Source of the DNA: Streptomyces tricolor
Lineage (GTDB): Bacteria; Actinomycetota; Actinomycetes; Streptomycetales; Streptomycetaceae
Direction: 5' to 3'
Assembly (NCBI RefSeq): GCF_002155905.1
Contig: NZ_MUMF01000209.1
Location: 1-57,355 of the forward strand
DNA length: 57,355 nt
Below, piece by piece: positions 1-7,353 of this stretch (its first letter is position 1; the number at the start of each line of letters is the position of its first letter). Under the pieces are notes generated by a model. The model was not told the DNA's origin. It saw nothing but the letters and a program-made list of their open reading frames with translations, and made no database searches. The translations under genes and the position numbers were made by a program.

Positions 1-168
1 CGGATTCTCACCGGACTTCCGTCATGCCGTCGTCAATGTCGTGGTGAAGGTAGCGCGGGGCGGCATTCCCGCCAAGAGCGCGCGGGTGGCACCGACGTGC
101 GCCGGATCCGCTCCCGTACGCCCAAGTTCCGGTGTTTGCAAGCTCGTTCGGCGGTAGGAGGAGGGTGC

Positions 169-744
169 ATGACAAGCCGGGTGATGTTGATCTCACCAGC
201 GGTCAGCGCGGCGCTACGGGAAGCGCGGTTCGACGATTGTTGCTCGTTGGACGCCGCTGGGCTGCGGCGGGCGCAGTCCGCCGCCGGAACACTGCCGACG
301 GCCGACCGGGTGTTCGCCTCCCCCTCGGTGCGCTGCCGGGAGACGGCCGCCGGGCTCGGGCTGGAGGCGGTGCCGCTGCCCGACGTCGCCGGGTGGGCGG
401 TGGGCCGGTGGCAGGGCAGGAACTTGGAAGAGGTGACCGCCGCCGAGCCGGAGGCGGTCGCGGCCTGGCTGACGGATCCGGGATGCGCGCCGCACGGCGG
501 GGAGTCGCTGCTGGAGCTGTGCGACAGGGTCGGAGGGTGGCTGGATGCGGTGGCCGGTGAGGCGGGGCGGGTGATCGCCGTCGTGGAGCCGGAGGCCGTC
601 CGCGCGGCGGCGGTGCGGGCGTTGGGGGTGACGGCGGAGGCCTTCTGGCGGATCGACGTACCGCCGTTGACCGCCTTGGAGTTCAGCGGGCGCGCCAGTC
701 GGTGGAATCTGCGGGCAGGACGGCCGCTGGGGGACGCCGAGTAG
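169..744 (+). CDS. Degenerate histidine-phosphatase-family protein
   Basis: The 191-residue product has the layout of Streptomyces histidine phosphatase (phosphoglycerate-mutase-like) proteins often found beside cobalt or cobalamin transport genes. The ATG at 169 was chosen because GGAGGAGGG lies just upstream; an upstream in-frame ATG at 97 has no such site. Seen: an N-terminal strand reading VMLISPA where active enzymes carry the RHG motif, a conserved PSVRCRETA segment, and an HGGES segment near the middle. The RHG histidine is absent and the usual late histidine is VEPEA here, so phosphatase activity is doubtful. This degenerate form is, from memory, typical of the actinobacterial subgroup. 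Fold assignment is fairly sure; substrate is unknown. Confidence 0.7.
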   Translation: MTSRVMLISPAVSAALREARFDDCCSLDAAGLRRAQSAAGTLPTADRVFASPSVRCRETAAGLGLEAVPLPDVAGWAVGRWQGRNLEEVTAAEPEAVAAWLTDPGCAPHGGESLLELCDRVGGWLDAVAGEAGRVIAVVEPEAVRAAAVRALGVTAEAFWRIDVPPLTALEFSGRASRWNLRAGRPLGDAE

Positions 745-1096
745 GTTGGGGACGCAGTTGCATCGTCCCGCCCGCCAAAGGCGCGGCGCGCACCCGAGGA
801 CCACCTGGCCTCGTTCCGCTGGTGCGGCACTACGTTGTCACGCATGGAGATGGCGCCGTGGCGGCCGGACAGGCCCACCGGCCGACCCGCCCGCACCGCC
901 AGGACCACGCTGCCGAGTCCGCGCCCGCGGCGACCGAACCGCCAGGGCCCCGGGCAGCGCTGGCCGGGAGCAGCCGACGCACCACCCGAAGACCCAACGC
1001 GTCCGGCCGTCCGGCGTCGCTCACCACATCGGGCGGCTTGAACGGCCGGTGAGGGATGACGGCGTACCTCGATCGGGTGGGCGGCGCGCGTCTTGC
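745..1096. other. Non-coding stretch upstream of the cyclodipeptide synthase
   Basis: About 350 bases with no convincing gene. The open frames here are short, have poor ribosome binding sites and are explained by high GC. I see no repeat, RNA or riboswitch consensus. Only its right end has recognisable structure (the promoter at 1097-1128). Confidence 0.5.
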
Positions 1097-1128
1097 TTGC
1101 ACTTGCCCCAGGGGGAGCCTCCTAGCGT
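1097..1128 (+). promoter_or_regulatory. MerR-type, leaderless promoter of the cyclodipeptide synthase
   Basis: A -35 TTGCAC (1097-1102) and -10 TAGCGT (1123-1128) are separated by 20 bp, a spacing longer than normal and typical of promoters under-twisted by MerR-family activators. The spacer contains an imperfect dyad (CTTGCCCC / GGGGGAG). The architecture matches the clear MerR promoter at 10446-10477 base for base in length and shares its -10. Only six bases separate the -10 from the ATG at 1135, so transcription probably starts at the start codon. Promoter call is inference. Confidence 0.5.
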
Positions 1129-1134
1129 CCGGGC

Positions 1135-1854
1135 ATGAGCACAGAGCAAGGCGGCGGCGGGGCCGCCCTGACGGTGACTCCGCTCAGCGCCCGGTGCGCC
1201 GAGGCGGTCGAGCGGGGCGAGCACGTCTGTTTCGGGATCAGCCCGTTCAACGGCTACTTCTCCACGGCACGGATCCGGGAACTGGCGGCCTGGGGTCTCG
1301 CCGGGTTCGAGCGGGTGGACTTCTTCGTGCCGGATGCGCCCAGTGCCTTCACGCTCGAGGCGGTGGGGTACTCCCCGGAGAAGGCCGCGTGGAAGGCGCG
1401 GCGGCAGGGGCAGTACACCCGCAACAAGATCGTCACGGCGCTTGCGTCGCTCGGTGTGGTGGACGCGGGGGCGCGGGTGCTGGGGTGGGCCGAGTTGGAG
1501 CGCAATGCGGCGTTCCAGCGGCTGCATGAGGGCGGGCTGCGGCGGTACGCCGAGGATCCGGGCTTCCGGGACGCGTGCCGGGAGGCCACCGGTTGGGTGC
1601 TGGCCGGGAAGCTCCCGCCGGGGCGGGTGCCGGAGGCGGGGCAGGTCGAGCGGGCGGTGCGGTATTTCCTGGCGGAGCTGCCGCTGTTCCTCGACACCCC
1701 GTCGATCGTCGGGGCCGGGGCGTCGGTGTTCTGCTATCACCGGCCGCCTGAGGTGCTGCGCCGCCTGTACGCGGGGGAGTTGGGCTGGCGGCCTGCGGAG
1801 GGGCAGGGCTTCGCCGCCGTCGTACCGGCAGGGCCGGAACCCGTCACTCGGTGA
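1135..1854 (+). CDS. tRNA-dependent cyclodipeptide synthase (NYH subfamily)
   Basis: The 239-residue product equals AlbC of S. noursei in length and matches the cyclodipeptide synthase family, which takes two aminoacyl-tRNAs and makes a 2,5-diketopiperazine. Visible family residues: GIS with the nucleophile Ser36, Asn39 in SPFNGYFS, Tyr177 and Glu181 in YFLAELPLF, and Tyr201-His202 in VFCYH. All sit one position before the AlbC residues (S37, N40, Y178, E182, Y202, H203), which places it in the NYH subfamily. The catalytic set is complete, so it should be active; the amino-acid pair cannot be read from sequence. No cyclic-dipeptide oxidase, P450 or methyltransferase is adjacent. Its 3' end overlaps the convergent MerR gene by 11 bases. 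Transcription appears leaderless from 1135. Confidence 0.93.
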   Translation: MSTEQGGGGAALTVTPLSARCAEAVERGEHVCFGISPFNGYFSTARIRELAAWGLAGFERVDFFVPDAPSAFTLEAVGYSPEKAAWKARRQGQYTRNKIVTALASLGVVDAGARVLGWAELERNAAFQRLHEGGLRRYAEDPGFRDACREATGWVLAGKLPPGRVPEAGQVERAVRYFLAELPLFLDTPSIVGAGASVFCYHRPPEVLRRLYAGELGWRPAEGQGFAAVVPAGPEPVTR

Positions 1855-2275
1855 CGGCGGGCCCGGTGGGCTCGGCAGGGTCGGTTTCGAGGATCCAGCA
1901 GACGCCGGCCCGGTCGTGATCGGTCGGCCGGCCCTGGGCGGCGTGCGCCAGGAGGGATTCCAGGTGGGCCTCGAGGGTGACGAGTTCGGCGATCTGGGCG
2001 CGGACGTTGTCCAGCCGCTCGGTCAGGACGCGGCTGACGTGGCCGCAAGGGCTTTCGCCGCTGTCGTGGACGGTGAGGATCTGGCGTACTTCCTGCAGCG
2101 TCATGCCGGCGGCCTGGCAGCGGCGGATGAAGCGGAGCCGGTCGGTGGTCTCGGGGCCGTAGACGCGGTGGCCACTGGGGGTGCGGGCCGGGGGAGGCAC
2201 CAGGCCGGAGTCCTCGTAGAAGCGGATGGTCTTGGTGCTGGTCCCTGTGAGCTCGGCCACTTCGCCGATTTTCAT
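1844..2275 (-). CDS. MerR-family heavy-metal-responsive regulator (copper type likely)
   Basis: A 143-residue MerR protein starting MKIGEVAELTG at 2275 behind a GAGGAG site. An N-terminal winged HTH (about residues 1-70, containing TIRFYEDSGL and GHRVY) is followed by the antiparallel dimerisation helix. Candidate metal ligands are Cys in SPCGHV and a late Cys in GVCWILE; the spacing differs from E. coli CueR, so metal identity comes mainly from context. It is transcribed divergently from copZ-copA, with a MerR-type operator between them (2288-2318). Expected role: activator of the copper efflux genes when cytosolic metal rises. It is convergent with the cyclodipeptide synthase. Confidence 0.85.
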   Translation of the reverse strand: MKIGEVAELTGTSTKTIRFYEDSGLVPPPARTPSGHRVYGPETTDRLRFIRRCQAAGMTLQEVRQILTVHDSGESPCGHVSRVLTERLDNVRAQIAELVTLEAHLESLLAHAAQGRPTDHDRAGVCWILETDPAEPTGPAVTE

Positions 2276-2287
2276 GGGGCTCCTCAC

Positions 2288-2318
2288 TTGAAGTTCCAGT
2301 GGGCTGGAAGTGTAACGC
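2288..2318 (+). promoter_or_regulatory. CueR/MerR-type operator-promoter of copZ-copA
   Basis: TTGAAG (2288-2293), a 19-bp spacer and TAACGC (2313-2318), with the inverted repeat TTCCAG-TGGG-CTGGAA inside the spacer. This is the classic MerR-family arrangement and closely resembles CueR sites. It reads toward copZ and lies 12 bases upstream of the divergent regulator's start codon. Confidence 0.75.
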
Positions 2319-2393
2319 TGTGGGCGTCCAGAGGTGCCTGAGACGTTGTGCCGCCCTTCCCGGTGGTCGTTCTCATGGAGCGAGGAGCGTTTG

Positions 2394-2606
2394 ATGAGCA
2401 AGTGCACCTACACGGTCACCGGCATGACCTGCGGCCACTGCGCCGATGCCATCACCGAGGAGCTCACGACCCTCTCCGGGGTGCAGAAGGTCGAGGTCGA
2501 CGTCGAGGCGGGCCGTGTCACGGTGGCCAGCGACGGCCCGCTGGCGACCGAGGACGTCCGGGCGGCCCTGACGGAGGCGGGCGACTACGAGTTGGTCGGG
2601 GTCTGA
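2394..2606 (+). CDS. copZ: CopZ-like copper chaperone
   Basis: A 70-residue heavy-metal-associated domain protein. The ATG at 2394 follows GAGGAG; upstream in-frame sequence runs through the promoter and is unlikely to be translated. The metal-binding motif MTCGHC sits at about residues 11-16, followed by the usual ferredoxin-like beta-alpha-beta pattern ([15 protein letters not shown]). Known role of the family: binds Cu(I) and hands it to the P1B-type ATPase, whose gene begins 28 bases downstream. Almost certainly co-transcribed with copA under the MerR protein. Confidence 0.93.
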   Translation: MSKCTYTVTGMTCGHCADAITEELTTLSGVQKVEVDVEAGRVTVASDGPLATEDVRAALTEAGDYELVGV

Positions 2607-2634
2607 CGCCTCGTCCGGCCCCCGGTCCCCGCAC

Positions 2635-4974
2635 ATGAATGACGAGCCTTGCATGACTACCACGACCACCCAGTTGCCCACGGCGGAGTCCCCCGACGAG
2701 AGTGCTCCGGCGCAGACCGTCGACCTGTCCATCACCGGCATGACCTGCGCCTCATGCGCGAACCGCATCGAGCGCAAGCTGAACAAGATGCCAGGCGTCA
2801 GCGCGACGGTGAACTTCGCCACCGCCAGCGCCCGCGTCGGCTACCCCGAGGACCTGACGCCCGAGGACCTGATCGCCACGGTGAAGGCCACCGGTTACGG
2901 CGCCAGCCTGCCCGCGCCGCCGGCCTCTGCCGCCCCGGGGAGCCAGGATGCGGCCGGTGACGGGGCGGTCAGCGAGGAAGAGCGGCATGTGCGGGCGCTG
3001 CAGGACCGGCTGCTGGCCTCGGCGGTGCTGACCCTGCCGGTCGTGGCGCTGTCGATGATCCCGCCCCTGCAGTTCCGGTTCTGGCAGTGGCTGGCCTTCG
3101 CGCTGGCCTCCCCGGTGGCGCTGTGGGGCGCCTGGCCCTTCCACCGCGCCGCCGCGCTGAACCTGCGGCACCGGGCGACGACCATGGACACCCTGGTCTC
3201 GCTCGGCGTGCTGGCGGCCTGGGCCTGGAGCGTCTACGCCCTGTTCTGGGGCGGCGCGGGCGAACCCGGCATGAGCATGGGCTTCTCCCTGCTGCCGCGC
3301 TCGGGCGAGCACGCCGGGCAGCCGGAGATCTACCTGGAAGTGGCCGCCGCGCTGACCGCGTTCATCCTGGCCGGCCGCTACTTCGAGGCCCGTGCACGGC
3401 GCCGGGCCGGTGAGGCGATCCGGGCCCTGATGGACCTGGGGGCCAAGGACGTCGCCGTGCTGCGGGGCGGGCGTGAAGTGCGGGTGCCGATCGAGCAGTT
3501 GGCGGTCGGGGACGAGTTCGTGGTGCGGCCCGGGGAGAAGATCGCCAGCGACGGCATCGTCGTCGAGGGCACCTCGGCAGTGGACGAGTCGCTGCTGACC
3601 GGCGAGTCGCTGCCGGTGGAAGTCGGCCCGGACGACGCCGTCACCGGCGCCACCGTCAACGCCGGGGGCCGTCTGGTCGTACGGGCCACACGCGTGGGCT
3701 CGGACACCAAGCTCGCGCAGATCGCCCGGCTGGTGGAGGAGGCGCAGACCGGCAAGGCCGAGGTGCAGCGTCTTGCCGACTCCATCTCCGCGATATTCGT
3801 GCCGATCGTGATCCTGCTGGCGGTCGAGACCCTGTTCGCCTGGTTGATCCTGGGCTACCCGGCCGCCATGGCGCTCACCGCGGCGGTGGCGGTGCTGATC
3901 ATCGCCTGTCCGTGTTCGCTGGGCCTGGCCACTCCGACCGCGCTGATGGTCGGCACAGGGCGCGGCGCCCAGCTCGGCCTGCTGATCCGGGGGCCGGAGG
4001 TGCTGGAGTCCACCCGCCGGATCGACACCATCGTGCTGGACAAGACCGGCACCGTCACCGAGGGGAAGATGCGCCTGGTCGACGTGGTCACCGTCGACGG
4101 CGAGGAGCGGGCCGAGGTCCTGCGGCTGGCCGGGGCGCTGGAGCACGCCAGTGAGCACCCGATCGCCAAGGCGATCGCGGACGCCGCCGAAGACGAGGCC
4201 GGGGACCTCGCGCCTGTCGCCGACTTCGCCAACCACGCCGGCCGGGGCGTGACGGGCATGGTCGACGGACACCAGGTACTGGCCGGACGGGCGAGTTGGC
4301 TGTCCGACGACCAGGACCTGGAGGTCCCCGCGGACCTGCTCCAGGCGCAGAAGAAGGCCGAACGCACCGGCCGTACGGTCGTGTTCGCCGCCTGGGACGG
4401 CCGAGTGCGCGCCGCGCTGGTGGTCGCCGACACCGTCAAGCCCACCAGCGCGCAGGCGGTCGCCCAGTTCAAGGAGCTGGGCCTGACCCCGGTGCTGCTG
4501 ACCGGTGACAACACCGCGGCAGCCGAGCACGTCGCGGGCGAAGTCGGCATCGAGCAGGTCATCGCCGAGGTGCACCCCGAGGACAAGGTCGCCGAGGTCA
4601 AACGGCTGCAGGAGCAGGGCAAGGTCGTGGCGATGGTCGGCGACGGGGTCAACGACGCCGCCGCCCTCGCCCAGGCCGACCTGGGGCTGGCGATGGGCAC
4701 GGGGACGGACACGGCGATCGCGGCAGCCGATCTCACCCTGGTCAAGGGCGACTTGAGGGGTGCCGCCGATGCGATTCGCCTCGCTCGCCGGACGCTGTCG
4801 ACCATCAAGGGCAACCTGTTCTGGGCGTTCGCCTACAACGTCGCCGCCCTGCCGCTGGCCGCGCTCGGCCTGCTCAACCCGCTCATCGCCGGGGCAGCGA
4901 TGGCCAGTTCCTCGGTGTTCGTCGTCAGCAACAGCCTGCGGCTGCGGCGCTTCCAGCCCGCCCACCGCGCCTGA
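2635..4974 (+). CDS. copA: Copper-exporting P1B-type ATPase
   Basis: A 779-residue heavy-metal-translocating ATPase. Seen in order: an N-terminal metal-binding domain with MTCASC, transmembrane helices, the TGES actuator loop, the CPC motif at residues 425-427, the phosphorylation site DKTGT with Asp469, the SEHP motif, the GDGVND hinge, and the last two membrane helices with AYN and MASSS. CPC plus YN and MxxSS is the signature of Cu(I) exporters (P1B-1). It pumps copper out of the cytosol at the membrane. ATG at 2635 gives the longest frame; ATG at 2653 is an alternative, and neither has a strong ribosome binding site. It follows copZ in the same operon. Confidence 0.95.
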   Translation: MNDEPCMTTTTTQLPTAESPDESAPAQTVDLSITGMTCASCANRIERKLNKMPGVSATVNFATASARVGYPEDLTPEDLIATVKATGYGASLPAPPASAAPGSQDAAGDGAVSEEERHVRALQDRLLASAVLTLPVVALSMIPPLQFRFWQWLAFALASPVALWGAWPFHRAAALNLRHRATTMDTLVSLGVLAAWAWSVYALFWGGAGEPGMSMGFSLLPRSGEHAGQPEIYLEVAAALTAFILAGRYFEARARRRAGEAIRALMDLGAKDVAVLRGGREVRVPIEQLAVGDEFVVRPGEKIASDGIVVEGTSAVDESLLTGESLPVEVGPDDAVTGATVNAGGRLVVRATRVGSDTKLAQIARLVEEAQTGKAEVQRLADSISAIFVPIVILLAVETLFAWLILGYPAAMALTAAVAVLIIACPCSLGLATPTALMVGTGRGAQLGLLIRGPEVLESTRRIDTIVLDKTGTVTEGKMRLVDVVTVDGEERAEVLRLAGALEHASEHPIAKAIADAAEDEAGDLAPVADFANHAGRGVTGMVDGHQVLAGRASWLSDDQDLEVPADLLQAQKKAERTGRTVVFAAWDGRVRAALVVADTVKPTSAQAVAQFKELGLTPVLLTGDNTAAAEHVAGEVGIEQVIAEVHPEDKVAEVKRLQEQGKVVAMVGDGVNDAAALAQADLGLAMGTGTDTAIAAADLTLVKGDLRGAADAIRLARRTLSTIKGNLFWAFAYNVAALPLAALGLLNPLIAGAAMASSSVFVVSNSLRLRRFQPAHRA

Positions 4975-5050
4975 GCCGCCGCCTCTGATACCCGGCAGCC
5001 CCACCGAGCGGGCCTGGGACCAAACCGACCTCACAACCTAAACAACTAAG

Positions 5051-5074
5051 GGGACTGAGATTCATCTCTGTCCC
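5051..5074. promoter_or_regulatory. Imperfect 24-nt palindrome between copA and a Met-rich gene
   Basis: GGGAC-T-GAGAT-TC-ATCTC-T-GTCCC: two 5-bp arms on each side with one symmetrical T-T mismatch. It sits 45 bases upstream of the Met-rich protein gene and 77 bases after copA. Either an operator or an RNA hairpin (terminator of copA); no T-tract follows. Confidence 0.4.
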
Positions 5075-5118
5075 TCGCCAAGCAGCCCACGGAATTCGAC
5101 AGAAAGAGGAGCAACTCC

Positions 5119-5655
5119 ATGGCAGGCACCATCACGCACCGCACCGCCCTCGCCGTCGCGGCAGCTGTCGTGACGGTCGGCGTCACCGCTGTCGTCGCCA
5201 CCGCGGCCGTCGCCGGCGGTGGGCCGGACACCCCGCCCCCCTCCATGTCGGGCATGGCGAGCCCCTCGCCATCCAGCAGCTCGACCGTCCCGGCATCCCC
5301 GGCTCCGGCGGCCCCCGCCGCACCGTCCCAGCCGGCCGACGGTACGCCCAGCCCGGCGCCCAGCACCCCCGGCACCGGTAACGGTATGGACGGCATGCAG
5401 AGCAACGGCGGCGGCATGAGCGAGATGGAGATGCGCATGTGGATGGAGGCCATGCGCATGGGCATGGAGGCCGGCATGAACATGCGCATGGACCAGGACA
5501 AGGGCACGGACAAGAGCTCCGGCGGTATGGGCATGGGCGGGCAGGACGGCTCGGGCATGGGCCAGAACGGAAGCGGCTCAGGCATGGGCGGCATGAACGG
5601 TATGGACGAGGAGGACGACGGCATGGACATGGATATGGGCATGGGCGACATGTAG
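5119..5655 (+). CDS. Exported methionine-rich protein, putative copper binder
   Basis: 178 residues starting at ATG 5119 behind AAGAGGAGC. A hydrophobic signal or anchor segment (about residues 8-32, ending TAAVAGGGPDTP) is followed by a Pro/Ser/Ala-rich linker. The C-terminal half is packed with methionine (motifs such as MEMRMWM, GMNMRMD, MDMDMGMGDM) plus Gly and Asp. No named domain is recognised. Methionine clusters bind Cu(I) in copper proteins such as PcoC and CopA-type oxidases, and the gene directly follows copZ-copA, so extracytoplasmic copper buffering is a reasonable inference. Shares its ATAAVAGGGPDTP segment with the next gene, so the two are probably paralogues. Confidence 0.75.
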   Translation: MAGTITHRTALAVAAAVVTVGVTAVVATAAVAGGGPDTPPPSMSGMASPSPSSSSTVPASPAPAAPAAPSQPADGTPSPAPSTPGTGNGMDGMQSNGGGMSEMEMRMWMEAMRMGMEAGMNMRMDQDKGTDKSSGGMGMGGQDGSGMGQNGSGSGMGGMNGMDEEDDGMDMDMGMGDM

Positions 5656-5707
5656 TGGCGCACTGATCACCAAGCCGGTCGTCCCGTCGGGAGAGAGCAC
5701 ATCGTCT

Positions 5708-6025
5708 ATGCGCAGGAGTAGTTCGTTCATCGGGAAGGTGGGGTCTCGCATGGCACTCGCCGCTGTTGGTGGAGCCGCCGTCGTGGCCGCCTCCGTGGCC
5801 GTCGCCACCGCCGCGGTGGCCGGCGGCGGACCGGACACCCCGGTTCCCTCGACCGCCTCGGTAACGGCAGCCGCCGCGTCCTCACTCCCCGGTTCTGGCA
5901 TCCCAGGCACCGGGCCCGGCGACACGTCAGTCCGGGACGGGGACGACATGGGCGACGACAGCTGGGGCCAGGAGGACGACGGCTTGGAGGGGAACGGAGC
6001 CGACATGGAGATGGGCGATGGCTGA
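5708..6025 (+). CDS. Small exported Asp-rich protein, paralogue of the Met-rich protein
   Basis: 105 residues starting at ATG 5708. The N-terminal hydrophobic helix and the following TAAVAGGGPDTP are nearly identical to the preceding protein, but the C-terminus is short and acidic (GDDMGDDSWGQEDDGLEG, ending MEMGDG) rather than methionine-rich. No domain is recognised. The stop overlaps the start of the next gene by eight bases, suggesting translational coupling. Probably exported or membrane-tethered; metal binding through Asp/Met is only an inference from context. Confidence 0.65.
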   Translation: MRRSSSFIGKVGSRMALAAVGGAAVVAASVAVATAAVAGGGPDTPVPSTASVTAAAASSLPGSGIPGTGPGDTSVRDGDDMGDDSWGQEDDGLEGNGADMEMGDG

Positions 6026-6416
6026 CCACTCCAACCCCGACGAACGGGACCGGCGTACAGCGATACGGATCACGGTGGCCAGCGCGAGCCTGGCCGGTGC
6101 GGCCTTGCTGACCACGGCCCTGGTGGTCGCGGCCGAGCCCTCCGCCGCGACCACGTCACCAGCAGCTGTCTCCAGCCCGGTCCCTCCCTCGTCCGCTTCT
6201 CCGACAGCCGCAACTCCTGCCCCGGCGCAGTCCCAGGTCTCGCCGTCCACCCCAGTGACGCGCAGCAGCGGCAGCGGCTGCGGAAAGACGAAGCCCGCGG
6301 CTCAGACACCCACGGCTCCGACACCGACCCAGGCCCAGCCCCCGGCCCAGCAGGGCCAAGGCGAGGGCCAGTTGGCGCCCCCGTCCGCCCCGATGACGCG
6401 CAGCAGTGGCAGCTGA
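6018..6416 (+). CDS. Single-helix exported protein with duplicated TRSSGS motif
   Basis: 132 residues. A charged N-terminus (DERDRRTAIR) leads into one hydrophobic helix (about residues 16-39) and a long Pro/Ala/Ser/Thr/Gln-rich tail. The tail carries two copies of a P-x-TRSSGS motif, one internal and one at the very C-terminus. At this position, next to apbE and a ferric-reductase-like gene, Streptomyces normally has an FMN-binding-domain protein that ApbE flavinylates. That domain and its (S/T)GAT-type acceptor are not present here. It may be the leftover N-terminus of such a protein or a different component. The 3' end overlaps apbE by 11 bases. Confidence 0.6.
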   Translation: MADHSNPDERDRRTAIRITVASASLAGAALLTTALVVAAEPSAATTSPAAVSSPVPPSSASPTAATPAPAQSQVSPSTPVTRSSGSGCGKTKPAAQTPTAPTPTQAQPPAQQGQGEGQLAPPSAPMTRSSGS

Positions 6417-7353
6417 AGCGCGCTTCGCGGCGATGGGCTCCACCGGCCATCTCCTGGTGGCCGGAGGCCGCGAGCCAGAACTCGTGCAGAGGGCACGCAG
6501 CCGTCTGGAAGAGCTGGAGTCCCTCTGGTCCCGCTTCCGTCCCGACAGCGAGCTGTGCCGCCTCAACGCCTCGCCCGGCCGGTGGGTCGCCCTGTCGCCG
6601 CCGACCGTCGCACTCGTACGGCAGGCGATACGGGCGTGGGAGGCGACCGGCGGCCTGTTCGACCCGACGATCCTGCCCGCCCTCGAAGCCGCCGGATACA
6701 CCGACAGCTTCGACGCACTGCCGCAGGAGCAGCCGGACAGGCCGCGGCCTGACCCCGTGCCAGGCTGCGCAGGTATCGAGATCCGCGACGATCGGGTGCG
6801 CGTACCGCCCGGCGTGCGACTCGACCTCGGCGGCATCGGCAAGGGGTACGCGGCCGACCTCATCGCGCAGGAACTGATGGCCGCAGGTGCCGACGGGGCC
6901 TGCGTCAACCTGGGCGGCGACGTACGGACGACGGGAGCGGCCCCCGGCTCCGATGCCTGGGTGGTTGCCGTCGAGAACGAGGCCCACCCCGGGACGGACC
7001 TGGCGTGGCTGGCCCTCGGTGAGGGAGCCGTCGCCACCTCCACCCGGCTGCGCCGCCGATGGCAGAGCCAGGGGCGGGAGTTGCACCACCTGATCGATCC
7101 GGGCAGCGGGGCGCCCGCCACCAGCGACGTGGACAGCGTGACCGTGGTGGCCGGCGAGGCGCACTGGGCCGAGGTGCTCGCGAAGGCGGCGCTGATCGTC
7201 GGGCTGCCCGCCGGAGTGGCCCTGCTGGAGACCCACGGGGTCGCCGGCCTGCTCGTGACCGAAGACGGCACGGCGCACCGCGCCGGGCCCTGGGAAAGGT
7301 TTGTGAAGTGGTCTCCCAACTGTCCTGGTATCTCGCCCGCGTCGGCGGGTTGA
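6406..7353 (+). CDS. apbE: FAD:protein FMN transferase
   Basis: 315 residues, from GTG 6406 overlapping the previous stop; ATG at 6433 is an alternative. Family motifs are visible: AMGST near the start, GGLFDPTI in the middle, the RLDLGGIGKGYAAD segment, CVNLGGDVR, and HHLIDPGSGAP near the C-terminus. ApbE uses FAD and divalent metal to attach FMN covalently to Ser/Thr of target proteins outside the cytoplasm. No signal peptide or lipobox is evident, as is usual in actinobacterial versions. The start codon of the reductase gene lies inside its 3' end, so the two are translationally linked. Confidence 0.92.
   Translation: MAAEARFAAMGSTGHLLVAGGREPELVQRARSRLEELESLWSRFRPDSELCRLNASPGRWVALSPPTVALVRQAIRAWEATGGLFDPTILPALEAAGYTDSFDALPQEQPDRPRPDPVPGCAGIEIRDDRVRVPPGVRLDLGGIGKGYAADLIAQELMAAGADGACVNLGGDVRTTGAAPGSDAWVVAVENEAHPGTDLAWLALGEGAVATSTRLRRRWQSQGRELHHLIDPGSGAPATSDVDSVTVVAGEAHWAEVLAKAALIVGLPAGVALLETHGVAGLLVTEDGTAHRAGPWERFVKWSPNCPGISPASAG

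Noticed and set aside
1-168. Cobalamin riboswitch upstream of the phosphatase-like gene
   Set aside because: I looked because such genes often accompany cobalt transport, but no B12-box or conserved riboswitch core is visible.
2752-5034. A very long open frame antisense to copA
   Set aside because: It is low-complexity, rich in Gly/Arg/Gln/His, has no domain, and exists because copA codons are GC-rich at position three. Similar long antisense frames over the ABC operon (46497-48614, 47918-49408) and other genes were rejected for the same reason.
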